Of a DNA stretch of 64,000 nt, positions 1-11,635 are shown one piece after another. Origin of the DNA: Lumbricus terrestris. Taxonomy: Eukaryota; Annelida; Clitellata; Crassiclitellata; Lumbricidae. Where the stretch lies: assembly GCA_949752735.1 (NCBI GenBank), contig OX457041.1:27354900-27418899 (forward strand), given 5' to 3'. Within the stretch, counting starts at the first letter, position 1. Each line of letters opens with the position of its first letter. The translations under genes and the position numbers were made by a program. Below the pieces are notes generated by a model that searched no databases, was not told the origin of the DNA, and saw nothing but the letters and a program-made list of their open reading frames with translations.

Positions 1-717
1 TTTTAATGACTGAATGCATTCTTTCTATTGCAAACATATTTAATAACCTTTGGCTTAAAAGTTGAGTTTCTGCATTTAGTTTATTGAACAGTTTTGTATG
101 ACAGACAGAATTGAAACACTGTTCAAAGCAGTCAACTGCTCAAAATCCGTTAATTTTTTCATTTGAGCCACCTTTAATTAAAATGACATAGGCCTAAATG
201 TGAAATTAGACAACCGTTTTCTGACTATCAAGATTAATTATTTATTCAGCCAATTGCATGTGTAGGCAGACCAGTTTATTTACATTGGACGGTTCAAGGG
301 ATGCTCTTATTAATTAACAATAGTAGGTCTACTATCGAACCTCATTATTTAGTCACAATTTTCAGAAGAGGCTGCGGTTCTTGCCAAACCTCGTTTCAGT
401 TGTCCTTCTGTAAACATCTATCATTTGAAAACTGAAATCCATTCCATCTCATGGAGTTCAACCAACGTAATCTGACGGGGTAAGAAAACAACCTTAGTGG
501 ACGATGCAATGCGGCCGATGTCGACGACTCATCGTTGGCGTTTAACGCATGTTTTAGTTCGCATGCAGGCGATAATTGAGCAAAGAATTGTTACAATAAT
601 AGCCTACTTAAATTCTTTGTTGGAATATTTGCCAAAGGATGTATCACTAGCTTTAAGTATGAGCCTTCCGTTCAAAACGAGTTTTTCTGCCGTTTATTCC
701 ATTTTGATCAGATCTAA
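1..717. other. Intergenic DNA, no gene seen
   Basis: AT-rich sequence with no convincing coding region. A 74-codon open frame at 497-721 has no recognisable domain and runs into the repeat that follows, so I do not call it a gene. Confidence 0.6.
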
Positions 718-808
718 TTAACGCGTGCGATTAATGCGTTAAAATTTTTAATCGCATTTTTTTAACGCGTTAATCGCACGCGTTAACGCGATTAAATCAA
801 CAGCCCTA
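718..808. repeat. Palindromic end of a hAT-like element
   Basis: The stretch is built from alternating copies of TTAACGCG, its complement and GATTAA. It folds on itself (GCGTGCGATTAA... against ...TTAATCGCACGCGT) and ends in ATCAACAGCCCTA. Short palindromic TTAACGCG arrays followed by CAGCCCT are typical of the ends of some hAT-type DNA transposons; that assignment is from general knowledge. No partner end or 8-bp duplication was found, so this is probably a solitary or truncated end. Confidence 0.45.
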
Positions 809-2205
809 GTAACTATGGCTGTGGTGTCTGCGCTGGTAGTTGTGGCTATGAACATGATGGTGATCATAATGAGCATTAGGGTCTAAATGCCATCTATGAC
901 GCCAAAACCAAAGCTCGCGGGAAAGGTGTGCAATGGTTACAAACCCGCCAAACGCGCAGAAGACAAAATGCATGGTTAAAAGTTCACAACTCAATTGGTG
1001 TACACTATACCATAATAGAACACATAACGCACCTGTTGATGAATCTCTGCAAAAATCAGAAGGTAAGGGTTAGGGTGGCTGGAGTATTACCCACATGACC
1101 GTCCAGCCGCACTTTAAGCCCTGAGGTAAGCTTAATCATAATTATGAATCTTATATAACCGTGTGGCACAGAGGCGGCCATGCCACGACCCCATCTCGTG
1201 TGACTATACACGCTGAACACAGTCCACCTAGCGATTGAAGAGTATAGTCTCTCTCGATGTTCAGCCCTGCAGTGATGTGACCGTTATCTATCGCACTCCC
1301 CATTAACAGTAATTATTGGTTAATGTCAGAGATAACCAGGTGAAGCCGGATAATAGCGTTTAGTGTGCATATATATTAGGCCTATATAAAATATATAATT
1401 ATATGAGTCGACTGTCTCTCGACCTCTATTATAGAGAATGTTACAAGCAGGTGTCTTGAGTAGGCTAGATATAGGCCTATACAAGATCACTGGATTTGTA
1501 GGCCTTACTCGTACGCATATGCCGACACCTACATGTACCTAGAGGCAGGATAAAGATGATCGAATACTCTAAGTATTTTGTGGTCATTTGTGAACTAAAA
1601 TAGTAAAAGAATGAAGTATCTTAGGAGTAGGATGAGATACTATTGCTTGAGTTGAAATTTGAAACTAATAACCCGACACAGAGAACAGAATAGCAGAACA
1701 TGTCGACATTGTGCCAAAGTTTATTTAAGAAAATTTTCATCAAAACACAATGATTCGTGGTAAATCAGGACGGACGTTTCGAGTAGTTCCCAAATAACTT
1801 AAATAAGTATAATTTGCATTGGAAAACAACATAGTTCTTTCACATTTTAAACTCTTTGTAGGCCTACTCGTTCTAAATTAAATATTTATGAAATCACAAA
1901 CAAGTAGCAGTATGCACCAATGGAGATGAAAAGGTGAGAAGGAAGAGAGAAAAGAAAGATAATAATTATTCTACCAAAACTTAGGCTACTTGGACAAAGG
2001 TTACACGAAAATTACAAGGCTGATATGTTATGTATGTATACATCATTAAACATACACATATAAAACACATCTAAACACACATAGAACGCTATCAGATAAA
2101 TAAAATATATAAATATATAATTTATAAAAATATAATAAATAATCACATGAGCCTATAGTGTCTTTATATATATAGTGGTTCAGCCTTTCAAACTGAGTGT
2201 TGCCA
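809..2205. other. Intergenic DNA with a small repeat fragment
   Basis: No gene recognised. Positions about 1090-1123 (GACCGTCCAGCC...CACTTTAAGCCCTG) match the right end of the short MITE family seen complete at 31667-31844 and 50293-50395. No matching left end is visible here. Confidence 0.5.
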
Positions 2206-2209
2206 TGCA

Positions 2210-2215
2210 TTTATT
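2210..2215 (-). terminator. Candidate poly(A) signal of the IL-17-like gene
   Basis: TTTATT on the plus strand reads AATAAA on the minus strand, about 60 bases beyond the stop codon of the IL-17-like frame. Spacing and strand fit a polyadenylation signal. Confidence 0.5.
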
Positions 2216-2276
2216 GTGGAAATTGTTAGGTTCTTCATGTTCCACGGTGGCTCTCATTCGATTTCCGGGCGATTGC

Positions 2277-2879
2277 TTAGCTTAAAGTAGGCCCAGGCCT
2301 AACGTACTCCTCGTTGCTCGAGTGCCTTTGGGCGACAGGATGGGCAGGAGTGCACCCTGCTGGAACCTTCAGCCACTTATCCTGCCACGAATCCTCGGAG
2401 TCCTCCGTCTGATTTGTAATCCTCAGCTTGACGAGTAGACTGTAGTAGATCGTTTCGCAGTGTAGCGGTGCGTTGAGTGGACCTCTGACTCCGGTGATGT
2501 TCAGTCTCGGAGCGACGCCGCAGCAACTTGCGATCGGTAGAACCTTTGGAACTCGATTAAGGTCGAAGTGAACGGAATGACACCAGCTGCAGATTGGCCA
2601 GAACTCGAGAGGCTGATGGTCAAGAACTTCAAGGTGATCAGTAGACCTGTGTGGTGTCTGGTGTCTGTTGTGAGCATGATGGTTATTGTGGGCGATCTCC
2701 TCGTGACTATGATTCCTCCTATGATCATGAGAGGCTCTCGCGGACTCGCGATTGCCAGTGTGATGCAATACACGGTGGGATGAGACTGGCTGAATGAGAA
2801 ACGGAAGCATCATAGCAAATGACACAAGAGCCAGGAGTAAACGAATACTTGCGATCGACTTCATATCTGAAGAAAACAA
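2277..2879 (-). CDS. Interleukin-17-like secreted cytokine
   Basis: A 200-residue single-exon frame. Two starts are possible (residues 1 and 6); both lead into a hydrophobic signal peptide (about 8-33), so the product is predicted to be secreted. Residues 36-90 are rich in His and Arg and look like a linker. The C-terminal half carries the IL-17 signature: RVPKVLPIASC (109-119), a hydrophobic strand with LHCETIYY (139-146), and the terminal VPAGCTP (172-178). Cysteines lie at 97, 100, 119, 120, 141 and 176, fitting the cystine-knot-like fold of IL-17s. IL-17s signal through IL-17 receptors in immunity; invertebrate deuterostomes carry many copies, often intronless. A poly(A) signal follows at 2210-2215. 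Family assignment rests on spacing of these motifs, not on alignment. An upstream non-coding exon cannot be excluded. Confidence 0.7.
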   Translation of the reverse strand: MFSSDMKSIASIRLLLALVSFAMMLPFLIQPVSSHRVLHHTGNRESARASHDHRRNHSHEEIAHNNHHAHNRHQTPHRSTDHLEVLDHQPLEFWPICSWCHSVHFDLNRVPKVLPIASCCGVAPRLNITGVRGPLNAPLHCETIYYSLLVKLRITNQTEDSEDSWQDKWLKVPAGCTPAHPVAQRHSSNEEYVRPGPTLS

Positions 2880-2959
2880 GAGTATAAAAATATTTAGACA
2901 TTTAATTATATATCATACCTTAATGACGAGGTCTGACCCATCAGACATTGTGTTTCTTA

Positions 2960-4960
2960 ATGGTAGTAATATCTAAGTCCTGGGACGTGAAGTACCTGAA
3001 GGCAAATATAGATAGACTATATTATTATATACACTTTACATATAATGATTAGATCTATATGACCTAAAATTGAAGCTAAAGTATCCCATCGATTTATGTT
3101 TTTATAAAATAGTAAATTAAATTTCTTTAGCTTATCATTTTTATCAAACATCTTTTAGTTTAAGTTAAGTTCTTTCATCTTATTTCTTATTCTAGTCTAA
3201 ATCGTCTACGACATGATTTCGTAGTTTGTGATTAATCTACCTGTTTATCAGACTTTAAAATGTAGGCCTACAATCAATAGTTTACTTTATTGAATACAGC
3301 CCAATTCAGAACTGTACTCGTCTAACAAAAGAAACTAATATAAATTTTGTGTATTCACTTAGGGATCAAAGCTTGCAGCACTAATTTCTCTTAACTTTTT
3401 GCTTTTTCTCATCTTCTCTTGCAGGCAATTGATTCTAGCTACTCTCGATTTAAGACAGATCAAAACCTAGCGAGAAATAGGGCCTACATTGCCATTTGAT
3501 AAGAAAATATAAAGAGAGTTTTGCTTAGCTTGCATCTCAGGCTATATGATACACTCAGCATTTTTCTCTTTTGTTGTCGTAAATCGTAATTTAAAAACAT
3601 AAACTTTTAGAGCGCAACTCGAAAGTCGAATGCAATGCCCCAGCTTATTCACGAGCATTGTGCTTAGTCAGAGGTTTTGTCCAAAAGAGGTCCGAGTCCG
3701 ATATCCAGAGTTGATAAGGTTGGTGTTGCATACAGGTCAAGAATTCGAAGGTCGAGGATCAGTTAAATCGGGGCAAGAGTTCTTAAAGTGGAAAGCCCTG
3801 CAGTGACGGATAGAGAAATCTGAGAAAGGTGATGGGGGTTGATTGAAAATGATGGCTGAGAAGCCGAAAAAGTGCGACTTCCAGGAGGCAGATCGTATAC
3901 GTTCCACAGACGAGGTTCCAGAGACAGAGTTTCTTTCAGAGACACAGTCGCTAGAAAATTAATGTGACCGAACACAATAGTCGTGTATCAAACCTACCGT
4001 TTGTCTTGTCTTGAACTGTAGCGAAAGTTGAAATCTGCCTCTTTGAATCGTTATAGGCCTACAGTCACAGCACGATTTCTCAGTTGAATCAGAAATCTCT
4101 GTTAACGAATGTTCTACACTTTCAAGTTGATGTTCTTCTCTTCTTCTTTTCGATGATGATGCAGTTCACTGGTAGCGCCTGTCTTTTATAGGTTTCTGCC
4201 CACTCAACCACATCCATAGTCCTCAGGAATTGTGATGAATTTGTTCCGTCTCAAAATTTACGCTGTAAGACAAGGAATAATTACCAATGAGCGAATGAAA
4301 AAATTACGCTGTAGTTAAACCCCGGGTTTTCCGAATGTCTGTCTAGCAAGACTTAAGGCTTAAGCGAGATACGGTCTACGCTGAGCAGCGTCTGCCACAG
4401 CAGGTGCACAGCCACTTCAGAGTCCTACGCTGTAGACATGATTAATGTCTCCAGACGGTTATTGATGTCGGAGTTTGAAGCGCTCTTAGATGGCCCACTC
4501 TTCACGCGCTTCCAAAAAGGTGGTCTGCTTTACATGGTCGCCGTCAATTGGGTCTAATCAGAGAAATCCAGACACATTTTGACATTTGGATCGTTTTATG
4601 AATCACAAATGGCATGATGACGACAGACAGAGGAGACAGAATTTAATGGAAAAGCTGCGGTTTTTCAGTTACGATGAGCTTACGAATCAAGTTTTCTTAC
4701 TCGAGGAAGAGTTTGACTGATTATGAAAATGTTTCACGAATGTTTCTATCCGTTCTCGTCTCATATAATTATACGATGCTCTTAGTGGAACAATGTTTGA
4801 TAAAACGCAAATCTTCAACTCCTTGTTTAGTCCTATGTGGTTAAGTTTTCTCTCTAGAAGTGCATTATGCATCAGGTAAAACGCAGGATAACAAATTATA
4901 AAGACAAAACCTAATAGCACGCCGAATTAGTGCAGACTATTTAAAATAAGCTACACCCTG
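2960..4960. other. Intergenic DNA, no gene recognised
   Basis: AT-rich, upstream of the IL-17-like gene, so it may hold its promoter. I found no clear TATA box at the expected distance. Open frames at 3763-3975 and 4687-4920 (minus strand) lack recognisable domains and splice context. Confidence 0.5.
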
Positions 4961-4965
4961 CACGG

Positions 4966-5860
4966 TAATCGGTCAATTCGAAACCGGACAATTCGGAGCA
5001 GACGATTCGGAGCGGGCAATTAGGAGAAGACAATTCGGAGCGGGCAATTCTGAGTAGACCATTCGGAGCGGACAATTCGGAGAAGACAATTCAGAGCGGG
5101 CATATTTAACAATTTAGAGCGGATCAACCAAATGTTTTTGCTTTAATAGAAGTTGAACCGATGAAAATATTGTTGCATAAAAAGAAAATAATTGTATCGA
5201 TGAACCTAAATTTTGTTTTCATGGAGGTTAAATTTATGGAAACAGCTACTATTTAAATTGAAGTTTAGAAGTTGAATTAGCGAAAATATTCTCGCTTAAA
5301 TAGAAGTTGGATTTGCTAAAACAATTCTAGCCAGGGGCGGATACAGAAATTTTCGAAGGGGGAAAAAATTTCGTCTTTGGTCACCAAAAAATCTGATGAC
5401 CTTTTTAATCATTTGTCGAATTCCCAGGGAAAAGACATTATTTTATCCGCCAAAATAGTTGATGACCTTTTTTAGTCGTATACAGTGTTCTGAAACCCCT
5501 GTACTACGGACGGACCTCGCGGAGGAGAGGGGGGCCTACGAAACTGCTCATGAGGGGGCACGTCAACTTTCCGAACCAGAATAGCTGGTCAAAAATAAAG
5601 AAATTTCTAAAGGGGGGGCATGGCAAAATTTGCCCCTTGGATCCGCCCCTCATTCTAGCTAATATAGAACTTGTATTGATGAAAATATTGGTTTAAAAAG
5701 AAGTTCGCTAAATGGACGTTGAATCTATATGGAAGCAATTATTGCTCAAATAGAAGTTGGATTGGAGAAAGTTATTCTTGTTTCAATAGAAGCTGGATTG
5801 ATGAGAACATTCTTGACCGCTCCGAATTGCCTGGCTCCGAATTGTTCAGCTCCAAATTAT
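4966..5860. mobile_element. Fold-back element with repeated CAATTCGGAGC arms
   Basis: The left arm (about 4966-5120) is a degenerate array of 16-18-base units around CAATTCGGAGCGG. The right arm (about 5815-5860) carries the complement (CCGCTCCGAATTG, GGCTCCGAATTG). Between them are degenerate repeats around ATAGAAGTTGGATTGATGAAAATATT. Arms made of short tandem units in opposite orientation are typical of fold-back DNA elements. No coding capacity. A separate MITE is nested at 5332-5651. The outer ends are approximate and I see no clear target duplication. Confidence 0.5.
5332..5651. mobile_element. hAT-type MITE with 8-bp TSD, nested
   Basis: Terminal inverted repeats CAGGGGCGGATAC and GGATCCGCCCCTC enclose 320 bases without coding capacity. 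The 8-bp sequence ATTCTAGC is duplicated perfectly at 5324-5331 and 5652-5659. CAGGGG termini and an 8-bp duplication point to mobilisation by a hAT transposase. It is inserted inside the fold-back element. Confidence 0.85.
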
Positions 5861-6346
5861 ATCAATGTCTACAGATGTAGCGACAGTGGCTTAACAACTT
5901 AACCGATAGTCTTTTGTACTCAAATGAGACCTCTCCCAATCCAGCCATTACCCATTAATGAGACTTAAGAGTGAAAAACATATTAGATAGCTAGGATAAG
6001 CAAAACTGCTTCATTTCGGTCAGATAAACAAAAACAAATAATAAACGTTATCTTCAATAATCCATAGTTCAAGTCACATTAATTGTTCAAGACAAAATCA
6101 ATAATGCAACCGATAATAATACTATATTGTTGTCTATATATCGGCCTACATACTAGTTATATGTAGTGCTAGCGCACACAAAACCTGTTGCTAGGAAATT
6201 TACGATTTTGTATTCTGAACAATTAAGAATAGAGCACTAGGCTACATGTACATCATGCACATTGAACAATAGACACACAGAAAAGAATGATTATTCGATG
6301 CTACCATGATAGGTGCATAAAGTGAAGAATAGTTCAAAGGAGATTG

Positions 6347-7224
6347 ATAATTCAAGTTAAATTATGGTCATGGTTTACAAAATAATTCAAGTTAAATTAT
6401 TGTCATGGTTTACAAAATAATTCAAGTTAAATTATTGTCATGGTTTACAAAATAATTCAAGTTAAATTATTGTCATGGTTTACAAAATAATTCAAGTTAA
6501 ATTATTGTCATGGTTTACAAAATAATTCAAGTTAAATTATTGTCATGGTTTTCAAAATAATTCAAGTTAAATTATTGTCATGGTTTACAAAATAATTCAA
6601 GTTAAATTATTGTCATGGTTTACAAAATAATTCAAGTTAAATTATTGTCATGGTTTACAAAATAATTCAAGTTAAATTATTGTCATGGTTTACAAAATAA
6701 TTCAAGTTAAATTATTGTCATGGTTTACAAAATAATTCAAGTTAAATTATTGTCATGGTTTACAAAATAATTCAAGTTAAATTATTGTCATGGTTTACAA
6801 AATAATTCAAGTTAAATTATTGTCATGGTTTACAAAATAATTCAAGTTAAATTATTGTCATGGTTTACAAAATAATTCAAGTTAAATTATTGTCATGGTT
6901 TTCAAAATAATTCAAGTTAAATTATTGTCATGGTTTACAAAATAATTCAAGTTAAATTATTGTCATGGTTTACAAAATAATTCAAGTTAAATTATTGTCA
7001 TGGTTTACAAAATAATTCAAGTTAAATTATTGTCATGGTTTACAAAATAATTCAAGTTAAATTATTGTCATGGTTTACAAAATAATTCAAGTTAAATTAT
7101 TGTCATGGTTTACAAAATAATTCAAGTTAAATTATTGTCATGGTTTACAAAATAATTCAAGTTAAATTATTGTCATGGCTTACAAAATAATTCAAGTTAA
7201 ATTATTGTCATGGTTTACAAAATA
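6347..7224. repeat. 35-bp tandem satellite, about 25 copies
   Basis: A nearly perfect head-to-tail array of a 35-base AT-rich unit containing TTCAAGTTAAATTATTGTC and ATGGTTTAC. Copies differ by very few bases. Two share the same TTTTC variant in place of TTTAC, at 6551 and 6901, exactly 350 bases (ten units) apart. The first copy reads ATTATGG in place of ATTATTG. Not coding. Confidence 0.95.
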
Positions 7225-7335
7225 AAAATAGAACAATATGCGTTGGTCTGCTGCTTATACAATAGTATACATGACAGGCCTACTGGGGCACTCAGCTTAG
7301 GTTTATATAAGGCCTACATATACTAATGTAATGTA

Positions 7336-7545
7336 CAGGGTGGTCCAGCATAAATGTCCCGACTTTGCACGCGTATAACTTCGCCAATTTTTAACATTTA
7401 TTTATGCTTAATGCATCAAATTAAAGGTATTTCACTCTAGTATTAGCTCTAAAAAAGTCGAACTGATACTAGTTTAGGTTTTAATTATATGCCTGGAACA
7501 GCGCTAGCTACCATATTTTGCTGTCATTTGTGATGGACCACCCTG
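7336..7545. mobile_element. Tc1/mariner-type MITE with TA duplication
   Basis: 210 bases with inverted ends CAGGGTGGTCCAGCA and TGATGGACCACCCTG, flanked by TA on both sides (7334-7335, 7546-7547). TA target and CAGGGTGG termini fit the Tc1/mariner/IS630 group. No coding capacity. Confidence 0.75.
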
Positions 7546-7547
7546 TA

Positions 7548-9376
7548 GAATGTAGCTCCTAAAAGATTTACTTTGTGAACTTGGTCGGACTAGCTTTACT
7601 TTTCACACGCATGTAGCTTTAGGCTACTTGTCGTCTATCAAGTAATCAATACTCAATTGTTTTGCAAATTCGTTTTCGTTCGCAGGAAGAGCAAGATCAT
7701 CAAGTAAGTGAGGCCCAGTGGATCTAAGACATGTCTTAACGATTTTTATGTTGTGAAGGAGCTCTTCGTGACTAGTGACAGTGACTGGACGAGTGGGAAA
7801 TAACACACATGCAGTAAAACGCATGTAAGCCAGCTCACGAAATACCATGAATGTAGAAAAGTCAGCTATCATCACCACCTCTTTCCTTGCAATCTTTGCT
7901 CTCCAAGCAAACACTTGTCAAAACAGTAAGAATGTCAGTGTATCTGTTCTTCGCAACTCTCACTGCGTGAATTTTAGATGTTCATCTTGGAGAACGTAGC
8001 TGTTCAAACTTTAGTTTCTAAAAAATTCTTTCGCTAAAGATAATTCAGTCAATTTTTTCTAGCCACGGTCGATTAAGTTGAATCTTTTCAGAATGATACA
8101 ATTGCAAAGACAGAAACTGTCGCATGATTCATTGATCAGAAGCTTTAAATTGTGTGATTCACAAAATGAACTGGACATTGACAAGTTGTTCCACCACCGT
8201 TCTTGTCACAGAGTATGCCCTAATAAATAGAGGTCTAGTAAGCGCTATATTAAATGTTGTTAGTTAAAGAACTTGAGCGAGTCGGAGGCGACAGACTTTT
8301 TGTCCACCCTCGTTGTACGGTTGCTGCGCCGCTCGGTGGTGAATTCACTTCCTCTGTATATTCGCGTATCTATCTTCTGTACACAAAGTGCATTGATATC
8401 CAGTTATCAGTTACTTATAATTAATTTCACTACAGTGTCAGTCAGGCAAGTTTACATAGCCTACATATAACACACTAACAGTCTATAACATACATACACG
8501 CACGCACACGCACACGCACACCTACGCACGCACACACATACACACAATGTATACATATAACCAAGAACATTATGTTCAAGTATTCGTCTCCAAGCGTTTC
8601 TTATCAAAACTTTTGTCACAATCTTCAGGTCATAAGGTCGAGGATGTCAAACGCTGACCTGCAAGTGCCATTATGAATGATAGCGCATTCGGTGAAGAGG
8701 ATGCAAGAGTTTGAGCCGGAAATAAAAATATCTTACATATATATATATATATATATAAATACAAATATATATATATATATCATTTGCCTGAGTGTGTCAT
8801 GTAATGTAGAACCTTGTTTATGTATAAACAATCCTTTATATTCGTAGTTATAGGCGGATACTTTGCTATAGTCAGTTTAGTCCATAGACTAGTCTACAGT
8901 CCACAAGAATTCATGTGAAATAAAGGTCGAAACTCAACAGACTAGGGCGTAGATCTCTGTTCTTGCTCTTCTCGCCGGGGGTCGGTTACTCAGAAATTCA
9001 AGATTCCTTATCTAAAGGATGAGACACTATACAGTTAGGAGACGAGGAGTAGGACTGCTGCACGTCTATCATGGTTTAGACATCAAGTTCTGATCAAACT
9101 GAATCAGTTTCGAGCGATCCTGTTGGCCATCTTGTGGTTATTCCTGCAGGATGTCCGTGCTGACCAATTTCACACGAATTTCGCATTTCATCAGCACTTG
9201 AAAGCTGTTCTTTTTTGACGGTGCTGGGTTGGGCTGTAAATTCCACTAAGTTGGCATCCAGATATATGAGTTATTTATATAAATGACGGAATAAATAGCC
9301 TAAATGAATATTCAGAAAGTTGACAGAAACTAGGCAGGCTAGTGCCTGTGCACTTCGCATACTGGACATTACTCTA
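7548..9376. other. Intergenic DNA with CA and TA microsatellites
   Basis: No gene recognised. A CA/GCAC-rich microsatellite lies at about 8489-8548 and an AT dinucleotide run at about 8737-8780. A 96-codon minus-strand frame at 7624-7914 is the best open frame but shows no domain, so I leave it uncalled. Confidence 0.5.
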
Positions 9377-10342
9377 CAGGGTGGGCCAAAAAAAACCACT
9401 ACGTTTTTTGCCCATATCTTAACCAAACGTCAGAATTTCGAAATGAAATTTTACAGGCTTATAGACAATTCATATTTACACATCATGGCCAGATTTAATC
9501 AAAATATTTTAAACAGAACAAAAGTTATATCACTTTTAGTGATGCCACCCACCATTATTTGACGATTCAAAAACGCGACGCATCAAAAAGTAACATAAAA
9601 CCGATCTAATTATTCTGGCCAATATCTTGGCCAGAAGTAAGAATATCGAAATGAAACTTAAGGGGCTTAAAGACAATTCATATCTGCACATGATGGTCAG
9701 ATTTCATCAAAATATTTCAAACAGAAAAAAGTTATGCCACTTTTAATGAGGCCACCCACCATTTTTTGACGATTCAAAGGCGTAACGCAGCAAAAAGTAG
9801 CAAACACACGATTTTATTACGTCTCATCTCAAATATTATTGTTATCAAATGGCCTTGATATTGCCAGATGATCATTATTATTACTATTTAAAAAAGAAAC
9901 AGGGTACCAGCGTAGCTGCGCGTCACTGAGAAGTCACTTAGCAAGATGACAATCAAATTGGTAAATAAGAAATCTATCAGATTAATCAACAGGTCCATCA
10001 AGAACTTTGCAAAGAGACTCAAAAGAAGTTTTGGCACGGGTGGTGGGCTCATTGAACACAAGTTGTGAAGCACTAACAAGTTCATTTGACAACAGTTATT
10101 TGAGATGAGACTTATAAAATCGTGTTTTTGTTACTTTTTGTTGCGTTTCGTTTTTGAATCGTCAAAAAACGGTGGGTGGCCTCACTAAAAATGGTATAAC
10201 TTTTGTTCTGTTTAAAATATTTTGATGAAATCTGGCTATCGTGTGTAAATATGAATTGTCTTTAAGCCTGCAAAATTTCATTTCAAAATTCTTACTTCTG
10301 GCCAAGATATTGGCAAAAAACCTAGTTTTTTTGCCCACCCTG
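9377..10342. mobile_element. Mariner-type element built from repeated and inverted modules
   Basis: Ends CAGGGTGGGCCAAAA and TTTTTTGCCCACCCTG are flanked by TA (9375-9376, 10343-10344). A module of about 190 bases, running from the GCCCATATCTT region to GATTCAAAAACGC, occurs twice in tandem on the left (about 9400-9580 and 9610-9800) and once inverted on the right (about 10120-10330). The centre is AT-rich. The modules stay open as near-identical short frames, but I recognise no transposase, so this looks non-autonomous. Confidence 0.7.
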
Positions 10343-10454
10343 TATACTCGCAAAATATTACCATAGTTTCATCTACCCATACCCCCGGTAGCCTATACTC
10401 TTTCGGTCCGTCATTTATCTATTATATAATAATACTTTCTTGAGATTTCGACTG

Positions 10455-10600
10455 AAAGACTAGAAAGTTCGTCAGAAAATTTTGCCGATAAAGATGTCGT
10501 CGGCGAACCAGCCGTCCACCCAAAATATCCGGCCAAAAAGAACTTTTTCATCCCCACCCCCAGAAACCCGACCCTCCCCCCCAAAGCAAAGTGACAAGAT
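10455..10600 (+). repeat. Interspersed repeat copy A
   Basis: GAAAATTTTGCCGAT, AAGAT, TCGGCGA, CGGCCAAAA and a C-rich tail occur in the same order at 27785-27900. This indicates two diverged copies of a dispersed repeat. Family unknown. Confidence 0.5.
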
Positions 10601-11209
10601 TAAGCACTGGTCCTTGTGCTGACCCTATATAAATGTGCATGCGCGTAGGCCTAATTAATTAGGGGCAAGGCAACTAAGGACTGTCAGTTTTGGATTTAGA
10701 TAATTTGTGCACTCGGAAATAGGTGCGTTTGACTACATTTGGTCTGGGGTATCACAATAATACAATTTGGTGCAGTTTAGACCATGGCCAGAATCTTAAC
10801 CCGTACCGAGAAGCGTTCCTGATGCTGACGTTGTCTACTTAAACTGCTGAAAAAGTTTTTGTCTTTGCCACATCCGCTGTCTTGACTTATATTGAATGTT
10901 GATTTCTAACATAGGTTAAACCGGCCCATAACTATGTCTAATCAATTACTTTCAAGTGCTGAATTTACAGCTTAAACTCTGAAATTAGTTGTTGGCTTCT
11001 TTAAGAAAGGTTTTGTCAACATTCAGCAGCTTGAGGCAATTCACTGCAACGCATTTAGTCAGTGTACAGCGAGGCTGCACGGTATATCAATGCATTCAGT
11101 TGCCTGTTCCGTAGACTCTCTCGGTTCAAATCTCATAATTGCCGGTTATTTTGAGTCGTTGCACCTTGACATTGCTAGGTTGCACAATGCACAATATCTA
11201 GATTGTTGT
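10601..11209. other. Intergenic DNA, nothing recognised
   Basis: No open frame, RNA gene or repeat boundary could be supported here. Confidence 0.4.
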
Positions 11210-11635
11210 TTATTTTATTTATTTATTTATTTATTTCAGAAATTTATATAGCGCCTCTTCAAAGTAGGCTACTCAGAAGCGCTCCCGGCCCAACCACGGC
11301 TAAATAAAACAGTCTTTAGGTTCTTAAGGAACAGAGCGGAGTGACCCCTGGGAATTAAGCGCAGTGTAACAGGGAGACCATTCCAAGCTGTAGGACCTGC
11401 AACAGAGAATGAACGACGCTGTCGGATAGCAGTCCGTGAGTGGGGAACCAGAAGCTCAGCTTGGTTCGCCGATCGAAGGGTGGATCGACGCTGAACTCCC
11501 AAGGTGGAACAACAGAGTTCTCGAAGATACGGTACGGCGGAGCTAGTCCTTCAATGCACCGCCTAACCAGCACACAAACTCTGTATGCAATCCGCTGTGG
11601 AGAAGGGAGCCAGTGTAAGATATACCGCATATAGG
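11210..11635 (-). mobile_element. LINE 3' end, 5'-truncated (minus strand)
   Basis: Minus-strand translation shows pieces typical of the C-terminus of a non-LTR reverse transcriptase. LHWLPSPQRIAYRV and EGLAPPY lie in one frame and RRSFSVAGPTAWNGLP in another, so the coding region is frameshifted. The 3' untranslated part holds GCGCTATATAAATTTC and ends in an (AAATA)n tail, which appears as TTTATTTATT at 11215-11236. L2/CR1-like LINEs have this organisation. The same 3' end recurs several times in this window. Confidence 0.75.

Noticed and set aside
1061..1131. Complete short MITE with AGGTAAG duplication
   Set aside because: The right end is recognisable, but the putative left end lacks the inverted repeat.
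3763..3975. 70-codon minus-strand frame
   Set aside because: No domain, no splice or promoter context.
6347..7224. CRISPR-like regular repeat
   Set aside because: Units are contiguous without unique spacers in a eukaryotic genome, so this is a satellite.
7624..7914. 96-codon minus-strand frame
   Set aside because: Looks less repetitive than most and could be a terminal exon, but no family is recognised and no matching exon is seen.
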